Origin: Polychytrium aggregatum
Lineage: Eukaryota; Chytridiomycota; Chytridiomycetes; Polychytriales
Length of the DNA stretch: 64,000 bases
Direction of reading: 5' to 3'
Assembly: GCF_025602895.1 (NCBI RefSeq)
Contig: NW_026516332.1
Coordinates: 1-64,000, forward strand
The position numbers and the translations under genes are program-made. Positions 35,622-45,500 of the stretch are shown here, piece by piece. The notes beneath the pieces are model-generated. The model was not told the origin of the DNA and did not search any database. It saw only the letters and a list, made by a program, of their open reading frames with translations. How positions within the stretch are numbered: position 1 is the stretch's first letter; the number at the start of each line of letters is the position of its first letter.

Positions 35622-36675
35622 TGCCAGGGTTAGGGTTGGCTGGCTGCCTCTGCGTTGCTGGAGCGACCCAAGGAGCCGGATGGCATTCCGCCTTGCTGGA
35701 GTCGGCAACATCCGCATTTCAGCAGCGTCAGGACAGCTTCTCGCTCGAATCGAATGGCACCGCATATCGACCCCAGGCCGATCCTGCGCTGTTCATGCGC
35801 TGCTTTCATGGCTCTCTGTCCAGCGTGTACCACGACGCCCCGTGATACACTTAATTCAGGGGGGAAATGGGACACCTGCCCACAACCCATTTGTCGGCGT
35901 AGTATGTGATGTGCTTGCGTCTAGCTATGCCATAAGAAATAGACCAGATCACTTTGGCAGCTTCCGAGCGAACGCCACCGGTCACAGTGCAGCGATGCGG
36001 AAATCGAGGGTGCTGTGTTTGGCCATGAATACGATGAGTGGGTGGGTGTATTCAGGTCACAGAAACAAACCCTGTCATGACTCAAACGGGGTGTCCCATT
36101 TCATTTTGGAGACACCCAGCATGTATGCTACAAGGCTCCGATGAGCGGAATCGGTCGAGCGATTGGGCTCTCGTCGACAGATCGACTGCAGTGCCAACCG
36201 AGTTGGTCGCTGGCTTGATCAATGCAAACCTGGCAGGCAACAGACTGGGGGCCAAAGAAGAGCCATCCCGACTGGGTTCGCCCAAGTCTTGAGCAGTTGG
36301 TCCGACGAATCAACCCCAATCGATGCAATTATATTTCCATTGTGTCTTGGGCAGGTTGGATAAGAAACAGCATGTGCCGGACCAGGCGGCGACAGGCAAG
36401 ACCGAAGTTGACAGCGTCATGAGAACAAGAAGTATCAATCAAAGAAACGAGCACGACAAGAGCATGTCTCGGCAAACTATGGGGTGTGGCATGATGTCAC
36501 AATGAGGAGACATCGAGACATCGAGATAACTAGATAACTAGACATCGAGACATCGAGACATCAAGACATTGGGACAACAAGAGCGAGAGCAGAGTAAAGA
36601 CTACAAGAGGATAACCCGACGAGGTGGAGGAAGCAGCATTGGAGGGATTGTGCAAGCTTGGCGAGCCAGCGGGTT
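35622..36675. other. Gap between F-box gene start and SH3 gene stop
   Basis: Holds the F-box gene upstream region on the left and the SH3 gene 3' region on the right. A GACATCGA repeat lies at 36506-36575. No other gene was recognised. Confidence 0.5.
36506..36575. repeat. 8-bp GACATCGA tandem repeat
   Basis: Two blocks of GACATCGA units flank AACTAGATAACTAG. The array is downstream of the SH3 gene stop. Confidence 0.88.
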
Positions 36676-36879
36676 TCAGCGAACATAGCTGGGGAGGCCG
36701 TCGTCGTGTGTTGCCTGAGGAGCGACATCCACGGCGCGGAGACAGTTCTCGGAGACGAAGCCAGAGCGACCTGTGCGCTGGTTGAAACCCTGCCAAGACA
36801 CATTTGATGAGCAAGACGAATGACGAGGACGTGAGCAAGACGAAGGTGTGGACGCATTGCCCATCCAGGACACTGAGAC

Positions 36880-36919
<40 letters not shown>

Positions 36920-38225
36920 TGCCGACAAGATCAGGACACAGTCCAATAACTCTTACCTGGGCAAATCCGTTAACAAACGGTGGCTGGACCAAGATGGTGT
37001 CGCCGAGACTCAGACTGATCTGCTGGGGGTTCTTTGTATCGATGGAGGCGATGGCGACGTACTTGACGGAGGCCGCAGCATTGGAGGAGCCAGGCTGCTG
37101 CTGGCTGTAGGTCTGGCTAGGGGCTTGGCTGTAGGTCTGGCTAGGGGCTTGGCTGTAGGCTTGGGTCTGGGTGGGAACTCGATAAGCCGAGTGCTTCGAA
37201 GTACTGGGGGCATAGACAGAGGGGTTGGGAGCGCCACTGTCGGAATAGCCCGTGGAAGGAGCATAGTAGGCGGTCGGTTGCGAGACAGGAGCGCTGCTCT
37301 GATAGGCAGCAGGCTCGTATCTGTTGGTGGCATAGCCGGGAGACTGGTTGGCGACAGCAGGAGCATATGTGCCCTTCGTATACTCAGACATGGTGTTGGG
37401 GGCACCCTGATGAAGGTAAGGGTTGGAGTTTTGAGCAGGAACGAGCTCGATCATGGACGGATTGTTCATGGAAGGCCTCTGCGCAGGCGGCGTCGTATTG
37501 GCAGGCTTTTTGGAGCGGCGGAACCAGATGACGCCGACGATGGCAGCAACAACGACTGGGTGCAGGAGAGATTGGATTGCAGCACAGGGTCAGAAACGGC
37601 CGCACGGACGGATCGACGACGGCTGACAATGCCCATCACGAGCAGGACATGCAGTCGCATACTTACCGACAACACCCGCAACACCTCCGGCAATCGCAGC
37701 AATCGGCAACCCGCCGTTGTTGCTGCTGCTTGGGGCTGAAGAAGACCCTGGGGCCGGCGCAGAAGCCGATACAGAGGCCGGCCCAGAGGCAGGCGCAGTG
37801 GCCACCGCGGCGCCCGATGTTGGGATGGGGGCGGCAGCCGAAGGGCTTGCGCATGCCGTGGGAGTCCAAGTCCCCGGGAATGAAAAGGTGCAGAAATTGC
37901 TGCCATCACCGGAGACTAAGTCACGACAGGCGACGTAAGGCTGGTTAACGACGATTCCGGTGACGCAGGCATAGTTGGAGTCTGTGGTGGAGCACGGGTT
38001 GATGGCTTGGTTGGAAGCTTGGCAGCCATTGAGACCGCAGCACATCCGAGCTAGCAACTGGTGCTGCGAGTCCGAGGTCAGGAAGGTCTTGATATACGTA
38101 AGTTGGTTGGCCGACACGCTCAGGCAGTTGCCGGCGGTGAGCGAGCTGATGGGGACAGCGCAGGTATAGTTGTTCTGCTGGCTGCCTTGGACACAGAGCT
38201 CGTTGACGCAGTATTGCTGGCTCAT
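36676..38225 (-). CDS. Single-pass membrane protein with Cys-rich ectodomain and C-terminal SH3
   Basis: Exons 38225-37667, 37555-36957 and 36789-36676 join in frame to 423 residues. Residues 1-120 contain many cysteines (for example CVNELC, MCCGLNGC) and look extracellular. A Ser/Ala/Pro-rich stalk follows, then one hydrophobic segment split by intron 1 (about 172-197, GGVAGVV then VVVAAIVGVIWF) with a basic stop-transfer RRSKK. A Tyr/Gln/Pro-rich linker with repeated SQAPSQTY leads to an SH3 domain at about 350-405 (KYVAIASIDTKN, SLSLGDTILVQPPFVNGFAQ, GRSGFVSENCLRAV). The linker could bind SH3 or WW partners. No signal peptide follows the chosen start (MSQQYCVNEL); an upstream in-frame ATG at 38495 exists but is not signal-like. 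The layout suggests a surface receptor or adhesion molecule linked to actin or MAPK signalling, by analogy with fungal membrane-SH3 proteins. Confidence 0.82.
36882..36918. repeat. CAG triplet repeat in SH3 gene intron
   Basis: About a dozen uninterrupted CAG triplets on the plus strand lie within the intron 36790-36956. Confidence 0.95.
37106..37165. repeat. 27-bp coding repeat in SH3 gene linker
   Basis: Two to three copies of TAGGTCTGGCTAGGGGCTTG on the plus strand translate on the minus strand into repeated Gln-Thr-Tyr-Ser-Gln-Ala-Pro-Ser. Confidence 0.9.
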
Positions 38226-39174
38226 GGTGGACGGATTGGCTGGTGGACTGGCTGGTGAGGAGATGAGGGGCAAGCAGATGAAGGTCGGCGAGCAGGCGGC
38301 GAGCAGGTCAGGGGCGGGTCGGTGGAGAAGCAGGACCGCAGACCCACATTGAGCCGAGCGAAATGCCGGTTCTCGGGAGACACGCTGCGCACGACGGACC
38401 GTATCACCGTGTCGCGGTTCCGTGCGCGTGAAGCGGAGGCTCGTGCAGGCCCAAAACAAGGGTCCTTGCTTCTGTCGACCAGGAGCGGCCTGCACATGGC
38501 CCCGCCTGACCCGATCGTATCACAGCTGCCAGGATCGGCTGGCATCACCTGGCCTGTTCGGCTCGGTGTTGGTGTCGCCGATGGTCTCAAGCTGACCTGG
38601 ACATCGGTACCGCTGAGGCTGACCACAGCAGCAGCATCCCGACAAAGGAAACAAGTGGACATGAGCCGATCTGCTTCCCACACCATACCGAACCAGGTCG
38701 AATGCCAGCCATTTGTCGAATAACGTATCGAGGAGCGACGCAAACATGCCGCACAGCCAGTCACAACCAACTTGACAGACGCCGTGTGTTGGTTGTGGAA
38801 ATGAGAATGTGTTTGGGGATGTGTCAGAGGCAGGGTGTGTCTCAGGTGGTTGAGAGGAAGACTTTGATGTAAGGCGTCCAAGTTTGTTTTGTAGAGACTG
38901 AGGATGGTCTGGGTGTAAATGGCAGCAACTGCAGTGAGTCTCACGGTATCATATTGGATATATACATACAAAGATATTCTGGTGTCAGCACACAGCGAGC
39001 ATCGGTCCTGCAATCGACCGGCTGGACAGTTCGTATTGCCCCATCCCCGGACCGTGGCATGTCGATGTTGAGAGCCACATGCTATCCATGTCGGTGCCAG
39101 CGAGGACAGTTCGGGGAGGACAACACAGCGAGAGCCTCGCACAATGGGATCATTCACCATGAACTGAACGGAGC
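38226..39174. other. Upstream region of the SH3 gene
   Basis: Lies between the SH3 gene start and the pseudokinase stop, both on the minus strand. The 312-codon minus-strand frame across it shows no domain and is Ser/Arg/Thr/His-rich. No repeat or RNA gene was recognised. Confidence 0.5.
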
Positions 39175-40143
39175 TCAGGACAGCTCAAACTCAAGCGCAT
39201 CGATGGCGGTCACCAGGAGAGCATCGTCAGCGGGGTCACGATAGTCGTCGAGGAGCATAAGGATATCGGGGAATGAGGGTCGTTGAGCGGGCTCTTGCTG
39301 CCAGCAGCGTTCGATGACAGACCAGATGTCGGCAGGGACACCGCCAAATCGTCTCGGCCGCCTGCCTCGGATGATCTGCAAGGTGACGACGATTTCACGC
39401 AGGGGCTCGTTGGTGGAGGTGACCCAGACGGGATCTGCGTTTTTGAGCACCTCACATACGGTGATGGCAAAGGCAAAGACATCTGTACTCTTTGTGGGCC
39501 CGGAGAGGCCGCAGGGGCTTTCGTCGTCCTGCATCTCGGGTGCCATGTAGCCAGGTGTGCCCCTGTAGAATGGACTAGCTTTGTTGCGCTTGAGCGAAGA
39601 CGAGGAATGGGATGTGCCGGCAATGTCAAAGTCGGAGATGACGATGGAGTAGGGTCTGCGCATGAGAATGTTGAGGGCCCTGAGGTCGCCGTGGATGACA
39701 TTTCTGCCGTGGAGATAGGCCATGCCCGAGGCCACTTGGTAGAGAAGAGCGAGCTTGTGTTGGATCTGAAGGCTGTTCTCCGAGACGTAGTTCCGTAGAT
39801 TGCCCATGGGCAGGAGCGGCGAGACGAAGAAGGGGCGAATCGGCGTGCCGTCGATGTCCTGGCCGCAGGCGCCGAGGAGCTCAAGGACGTTTGGATGGCT
39901 CAGCTTGTGCCAGGCGTCGATATTGTTGAGAAGCTCGACCAGTTCCCGGTCGCTCGGTGTTGTCTCAAGCTGCTGGATGGAGACTTGGACGTTGCCGACT
40001 ATGCCGGTGAAGACATCGCCGAAGCGCCAGCTGTCGTATGGGCGCGACGAGCGACGGACGATGTCGCCAGGCGAGATGTACCAGAGTGGCCTGTCGAGCT
40101 CGGGCAGCAAATAGGGATCCTCTCGCGGCCGCTTCCTGCTCAT
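39175..40143 (-). CDS. TKL-type protein pseudokinase
   Basis: Single-exon gene of 322 residues, almost entirely one kinase fold. The fold is clear from HPNVLELLGACG (strand 4 region), GMAYLHGRNVIHGDLRALNI (catalytic loop), GTPGYMAPEM (activation segment end), STDVFAFAITVCEVL and IERCWQQEPAQRPSF. Key residues are altered. The strand 3 lysine is replaced (VSIQQL instead of VAxKxL, about residue 52). The catalytic loop is HGDLRALN, so its Asp is kept but the following Lys is Arg. The magnesium motif DFG is DFD (about 171). These changes predict weak or no phosphotransfer. The C-terminal features are those of tyrosine-kinase-like enzymes, a group expanded in some zoosporic and mushroom-forming fungi. 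It likely works as a scaffold or allosteric partner; the partner is unknown. Confidence 0.85.
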   Translation of the reverse strand: MSRKRPREDPYLLPELDRPLWYISPGDIVRRSSRPYDSWRFGDVFTGIVGNVQVSIQQLETTPSDRELVELLNNIDAWHKLSHPNVLELLGACGQDIDGTPIRPFFVSPLLPMGNLRNYVSENSLQIQHKLALLYQVASGMAYLHGRNVIHGDLRALNILMRRPYSIVISDFDIAGTSHSSSSLKRNKASPFYRGTPGYMAPEMQDDESPCGLSGPTKSTDVFAFAITVCEVLKNADPVWVTSTNEPLREIVVTLQIIRGRRPRRFGGVPADIWSVIERCWQQEPAQRPSFPDILMLLDDYRDPADDALLVTAIDALEFELS

Positions 40144-40504
40144 TGCGCCGCCAGGGTGAGCGGCGGGATCAAAGGGGGGTGGCTTCTGGAGCGAAGACGC
40201 AGCGGATGGATGGATGGAGATAACCACGATGGCGATGGAGAGATGGTGATGGATGATGACAGACGAGCGAGGATCGGTGGCGATGGAGAAACCGGGATGC
40301 ATGGATCCGAGTCGATCCGGCGGATCCAGCCGGCGGATCCAGCCAGGCAGTCGCGTGCGCGCCGCGGTCGCACAGTGATCCGGGAAAGGAAAGCCGCCTG
40401 TGCCTGTGGGCGTTGTGGCACCAGAGGGGCTGTCGCCTTTCCACTTCGTGCCTGGCCTGTGTTCCCGTGTGCGCGCAGGAGCCACGGTGAGTGGTTTCAG
40501 CGAT

Positions 40505-40604
40505 CACAGCACAGCACAACAGCACAGCACAACAGCACAGCACAACAGCACAGCACAACAGCACAGCACAACAGCACAGCACAACAGCACAACACAGCAG
40601 CACT
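40505..40604. repeat. 13-bp minisatellite (CACAGCACAACAG)x7
   Basis: Seven near-perfect copies run head to tail, about 260 bp upstream of the cerato-platanin start codon. The last copy diverges to AACACAGCAG. Confidence 0.95.
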
Positions 40605-40794
40605 GCCCAGTGACGCCCTTCCTTGCCACGGCCTGTCGCACACATGTCCCACATCAGTTGCACATTTGTCGCACTGCGTCGCACCGTCCCTCTCCTTGTC
40701 CCACCCCTGTGCCCACATGCATTCCTGGTCGATACAAAACATCTCCATCGACTTGCCGTCGGTCTTTCGGAACTTGCTCCTGCTCAGGCCTCTT

Positions 40795-40852
40795 CTGCTT
40801 GCATCTTCTGCTTGCGTCTTCTGCTTGCATCGCTCTTTCGCTTGCATCTCTC
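40795..40852. repeat. TCTTCTGCTTGCATC repeat in 5' leader
   Basis: Four imperfect copies of a T/C-rich 15-mer end a few bases before the ATG at 40866, and probably lie in the 5' UTR. Confidence 0.8.
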
Positions 40853-40865
40853 TTTCGCCGTCGCT

Positions 40866-41806
40866 ATGCACAAGTCCAGTCTCGTTGCCGTCGCCCTCTT
40901 TGCCCTGGCTGGCCAGGCCGCCGCAAAGGCAAAGTGCCGCAAGCCCTCCAAGAGCTCCAGCGCCGTCTCGACCGTCGAGTCGACCTTCTATGTCGCCTCT
41001 ACCCTGTCGGCTGCCCCGGCCTCGTCCTCGGTCGTCTACACCACCGCCCAGTCGCCCGTCGCCACCCAGCCCGTCGAGTCCAGCCCGTCGCCCCAGTCTA
41101 CCGTCGTGGCCACCCCTGACGTCGTCGCCACCTCTGCCCAGCCCGCTCCCCTGCCCACCACCACCAGCGCTGATCCTGTCGTGCCTGTCGTGCCTGCCAC
41201 GACCCAGGCTGACGTCCCCTCCACCACGGCCGTGCCCACTCCGTCCTCCGTCCCTCCTCCTCCTCCTCCCCCGCCCAGTGGCCAGGGCCTTGGCTATGCC
41301 ACCTACCACATGTACACCAGCAACGAGGTGAGTCTTGAGCGTCTGCACACCGAGAATGAGGCCCGAGTGCATGCATCCCCTGGCGATATCGACTTGACAT
41401 CTCACATCCACCATCAACCTCACCCTTCTCGCCTGCTCTCTCCGCCTCGCAACAGAGCCTCGACACCGTCTCCTGCAGTGACGGCTCCAACGGCCTCATC
41501 ACCCGCTGGGGATACAGCGACCTGAGCCAGCTGTGGCCTTATGTCATGGCCTTCAACGACGCCGGCTGGAACAGCCCCAACTGCGGCACTTGCATCGAGC
41601 TCACCGACACCATCACCGGCAACACCGTCCATGTCACCGTCATCGACCAGTGCGGCCCTCCCCCCAGCGGATACAGCGCCCACTTTGACATTGCTCCCCC
41701 TGCCCACCAGGAGCTCTTTGGCGCCGCCGCCAGTGTCAGCAAGGGCAGCGGAGTCGCCAACTACCGCACCGTTGCCTCCTCCTTCTGCCGCGGCAACCGC
41801 GGTTAA
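40866..41806 (+). CDS. Secreted cerato-platanin-like protein with Ser/Thr/Pro stalk
   Basis: Exons 40866-41327 and 41456-41806 join in frame to 270 residues. Residues 1-20 form a signal peptide (KSSLVAVALFALAGQAAA). Residues 25-145 are Ser/Thr/Val/Pro-rich, likely O-glycosylated, ending in a Pro run. The last 115 residues form a double-psi beta-barrel domain. It has VSCSDGSNGLITRWGY, AGWNSPNCGTC and VIDQCG, a FDIAPPAHQELFG segment and a final Cys in SSFC. WNSPNCGTC and CSDGxNGL are diagnostic of cerato-platanins, small secreted proteins known mostly from Dikarya that bind chitin oligomers and can trigger plant responses. DQCG is more like the related expansin/barwin group, so a barwin-like relative is the alternative. 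The stalk is unusual, since most cerato-platanins are about 120-residue single-domain proteins. Confidence 0.85.
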
Positions 41807-42577
41807 GTACTTTCCAGGCATAAACCGTTTCGGCTCCCTGCGTGCTGGGTCTTGCCATGCCGCCCTTGATTTCTATACTTTGACCACACCCTCCCGTCCT
41901 CATCTTCTTGAGCTTCCCCCGGCTGCACGCTGGTGGTGTCTATGCTTCCCGTGCCCATCCTCCAACCCCCCATTCCGCTGTTTCCATGTTGTCCTTCAGC
42001 ACACCGCCTCCACATCCACAACGCCTCCACATACATGCTTCATCCCAGTCGTCGCCCTCCCATTGTGAACCTGGCTGGTCCTGCCACGCCCTCGTGGTGG
42101 TGCCCGCCCGTGATCACTCCAACAAACCGAATCCATTCTAGAGCGTGAGAAATGCTGGTACTTTCGACTCCGATATCACTTCCTTCCGTTGTCGCCCCCC
42201 AATACAATCCAATCTGAAAACGGGGATGCCCTCCTGCGTGTGCGGCGTACTCATATGCCATTCGGCAGAAACAGCCGCGAACCCAGTATGTGTATTGTAA
42301 TGCGAAGTGGATGGCAACTCGGTCTGGATGAATCTGTGTGCTCACGGCTCTGGACCCAGAGGCAGCGCGGACTTGGGGGGTCATGATCAAGCTGGCAAGA
42401 TGGCACGATGGCATATCGAAAGAGAAGAAAAGGGTCGATAATAAAGCTGAAATGGGCAATGAAAATTGTCTGAGCTATCAACTGCAGGAAATGTCTGAAG
42501 ATGTAACTGGAGAGCGCGGCTGGGACTGGGACTGGTGTCTGTTTCAGCTGTTCGATCGGTGGGCTTCTCGGCCAAGC
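41807..42577. other. Convergent 3' gap between cerato-platanin gene and GPCR
   Basis: T/C-rich cerato-platanin 3' sequence lies on the left. An AATAAA at about 42440 may serve as its polyadenylation signal, though it lies far from the stop. No gene was recognised. Confidence 0.45.
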
Positions 42578-45500
42578 TCAGAGCGCTGCGGTACTGGCAT
42601 CCTTGGCATCGAGTTCACCGATAACGACGGCATTGTCGGCCGTCTTGCAGAACTCCTTCCAGGCGGTGGCCTGGGACACATTCTTGAGCTCAAACTTGAA
42701 GCTCTCGCCGCTCTTGACGGTGAGCTCGAGGATGTAGCCTTCGTCGGTGTCGGCAATCAGCTTGGATTTGGAGTTTTGCAGGTTGATGATGCTGGACTTT
42801 TTCTGCAGAATGAGGAACATACACACTGTGAGATTCCCGCCAACAGGTCAACTGGCCGGGCCAATCGATGCAAAGGAGGGAGAAAGACTCGAGCAGCCCA
42901 TTCGGGTCGGCGAGGTCATTTGCAACAAGTGAGCGGGGGGGGGCCGTCCTTACCCCAGTCTGGAGGATGAGAACAACGTTGTTTGGGATCAAGGCAATGT
43001 CGACTATTGAGTTCGAGACATGTTGCGTCAGTGATCGGCGACCCACTGCACTCCAGCACACAAGTGCATCTGCACACAAGTACATCTGCACATTGCGGTA
43101 TGTGCACCTCCCCTTCCCTCTCACATCATGGCACTTGCCTTCCTCCCACTTGGAGAACAGCGACAGGAACCAGTTCGGCACAATCTTGAGCATCGGGATC
43201 TTGGGGAACCGGGTGACCATCACGTCCTTGGCGGCGTGTTCTGAGTTGGTGGAGGCCTTGGAGCTGAGCTGGCCCTTCTTGCCCGTGCTGCTGGCTCCGA
43301 GGGTGCTGCCATCGACGCCGGGCTTCATATTCACAAAGAGCACGTACAACTTTGGAGCAAACAGCAGACCCAGGGTCGTGTAGGTCGCGAGCAGAGTGCC
43401 GACCGAGCGCAGGATAAAGTGCGAGGGGATCAAAATGTCGGCATAGATCAAGGGCAGGAAGAGTGCCGACAGAGCAAAAACGTTGCTGTGTTTGATCGAG
43501 AGGCGATGGAGATGGAGATGGAGATGGAGATGGATATGGAGATGGAGTTGGAGATGGAGGTGGATATGATCATTAGATGTCATCATCTTGGACCCGATGC
43601 AGGCCAACCCCCGTTGCAAAACCCAAACACAAGCATAGCACAACACAACACCACCACTGAGATGCCCTGGCCCAAGTCCTTCGTTTCGGATGGTGATCTG
43701 GTACTTACTAGACACAGAGACCAATGAACTTGGACTCGTTGCTGCGTCGTCATGTGGAACGAAGACCTCGTTAGTGACGCAGCTCCGCCCCTGGATTTGG
43801 TGCTCGGGTATCGGAATCATGATCCAAGGTTCGCTCCGGTGGCCAGACTTACTATGCGCTCATGACGTTGCGGGTCAGCACGGAGAGATACGTGGTGACA
43901 CACAGCAGCACTCCGTTGAAAGCCAGCAGAACGGCCACGAAGATGGTGTTGATGTTGGGATCGACGGACATGCACGTCCAGTACTGACTGACGGGGCTCA
44001 GTGTGATGCTGGTGGCGACTGGAGGGCCAACGATGACCCAGATGGTGCAGATGATCTAGGGCAGGCCCGCAGTTGCGAGTTGTGGGTTGGAGCAGGATAA
44101 AGCAGAGTCAGTTCAACGCAAGGGCCGACGCTGGCTGGACCACACACAAGGTCAGTCGGGACAATGCTCTCTCGCTCGTACCAATTCGACAAACACAATC
44201 GATCCAACGATGCCTGTGAGCTGCAGATCGCTGATCGTGATGTTCTGGAGCTTTGGGTTGTTGAAGATACGGTAGATACCTGTCGGTTTTTGGCGAGCCA
44301 GTGTGAGATCGAATCAATGGATGAGGATGCAACACGTTTGGGCACTAACAAGAACCCCCGACGCTACTCCACGCAGGACAGCGCCGGCCTCCAGATGCAA
44401 ATGAGTATAGCGTCACACTCACGATAGGTCTTGGCTAGCAAGTTGCTGGAATGTTACAGATGTCGCCGTGAGAAAAGATACAGAGCGGACCATTAGCGAG
44501 AGAGGGTCAATCCGGGTGCCACAGGTGAGTCAGTCTCCTGCGTTTCCAATCCATCTGCGAATGCTGTTGCAGCTCTCCACGGCCACAGTTTATATCAGTC
44601 GATGGTATCGCAATCGTGACACCGAGGCGATTCAGAAACTCACGCAAATACAAGGCCAAAGGCAGTTGTGACGACAAACGGCTGAGCGCGGCAGAGACTG
44701 TTGGTGGGGATGCCAATGTAGAGGAAGATGGTGGCGTTTCCGAGGGCGATGCCAGCAAGGACTGTCGAGGAGGAGGGATGCAACAGTTGTCAGGCAGTAA
44801 ACAGGGCAACCGCAGATCCTGAACTTGAGCGTGAACACGAGGACCTGTGTTTGCTGCTGATATGTATGAGAGCTTACGGTAAACACAGAAGAGCGGACTG
44901 GTCGCCTTGATGACCGGGCGGGTGCGGTACACCCAGAACAATACGGCCGTGATCAAGGACATCAGGATGCCGATCACCGCGAGAATGGGTGCCCACACGC
45001 CCGACACCCAGGTTTCGTTGATAGGGAGGTTCGGAGGAAAGTCGGCGGGAACCGTTGCTGAGGGATAGGGAAAATTGGAGTGGGAGAGTGGTGGATATGC
45101 TCAGTACTGAGGCGCATCAAATCCAATCCCTGTACGCCGAAAGTGATGACTTACCGGTGGCCGTCAAGGAGCCGGACTGAGAGAACTGTGCTGGAGCAAT
45201 GGTTGCGATGATAGGAGAGTTGTTCGCTGCCAGGGGGTTGTTGGACGGCACGGACAGCTGCGTGATGACGGTGTCAACTCCCTGGAATCTGTTGATAATG
45301 TTGACTTGGCTGCCCAACACAAACACAGCGGGTGCAAAATTAGCGGAGAAGCACGTTTCCTGAAACACTGTTTGTCTGGTATTTCACCGCCCCTTCCATC
45401 CGCAGACATCTACAAACATCCGCAAGCACCCACAAACGCCGTCGGGAGCAGCTACTCACTTGGAGACCAGATTTCCGTTCACTGAAGTGATCGCAGATTG

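Larger units (their letters stand above)
40144..40865. other. Divergent promoter between pseudokinase and cerato-platanin gene
   Basis: Contains a 13-bp minisatellite and a T/C-rich leader with TCTTCTGCTTGCA copies just before the cerato-platanin ATG. No gene was recognised. Confidence 0.6.

Noticed and set aside
35622-35642. Telomere-like TTAGGG
   Set aside because: Only one to two degenerate copies (GGGTTAGGGTTGG) occur, inside ordinary sequence.
38222-39160. 312-codon minus-strand frame upstream of the SH3 gene
   Set aside because: It shares no domain with known proteins and runs through the SH3 gene's upstream region in another frame.
40505-40604. CRISPR-like array
   Set aside because: The 13-bp units are contiguous with no spacers; this is a eukaryotic minisatellite.
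44762-44877. Read-through of the GPCR intron giving VYRKLSYISAANTG
   Set aside because: Splicing from 44878 to 44761 gives the conserved SPLFCVYLLAGIALG second helix, as in GABA-B receptors.
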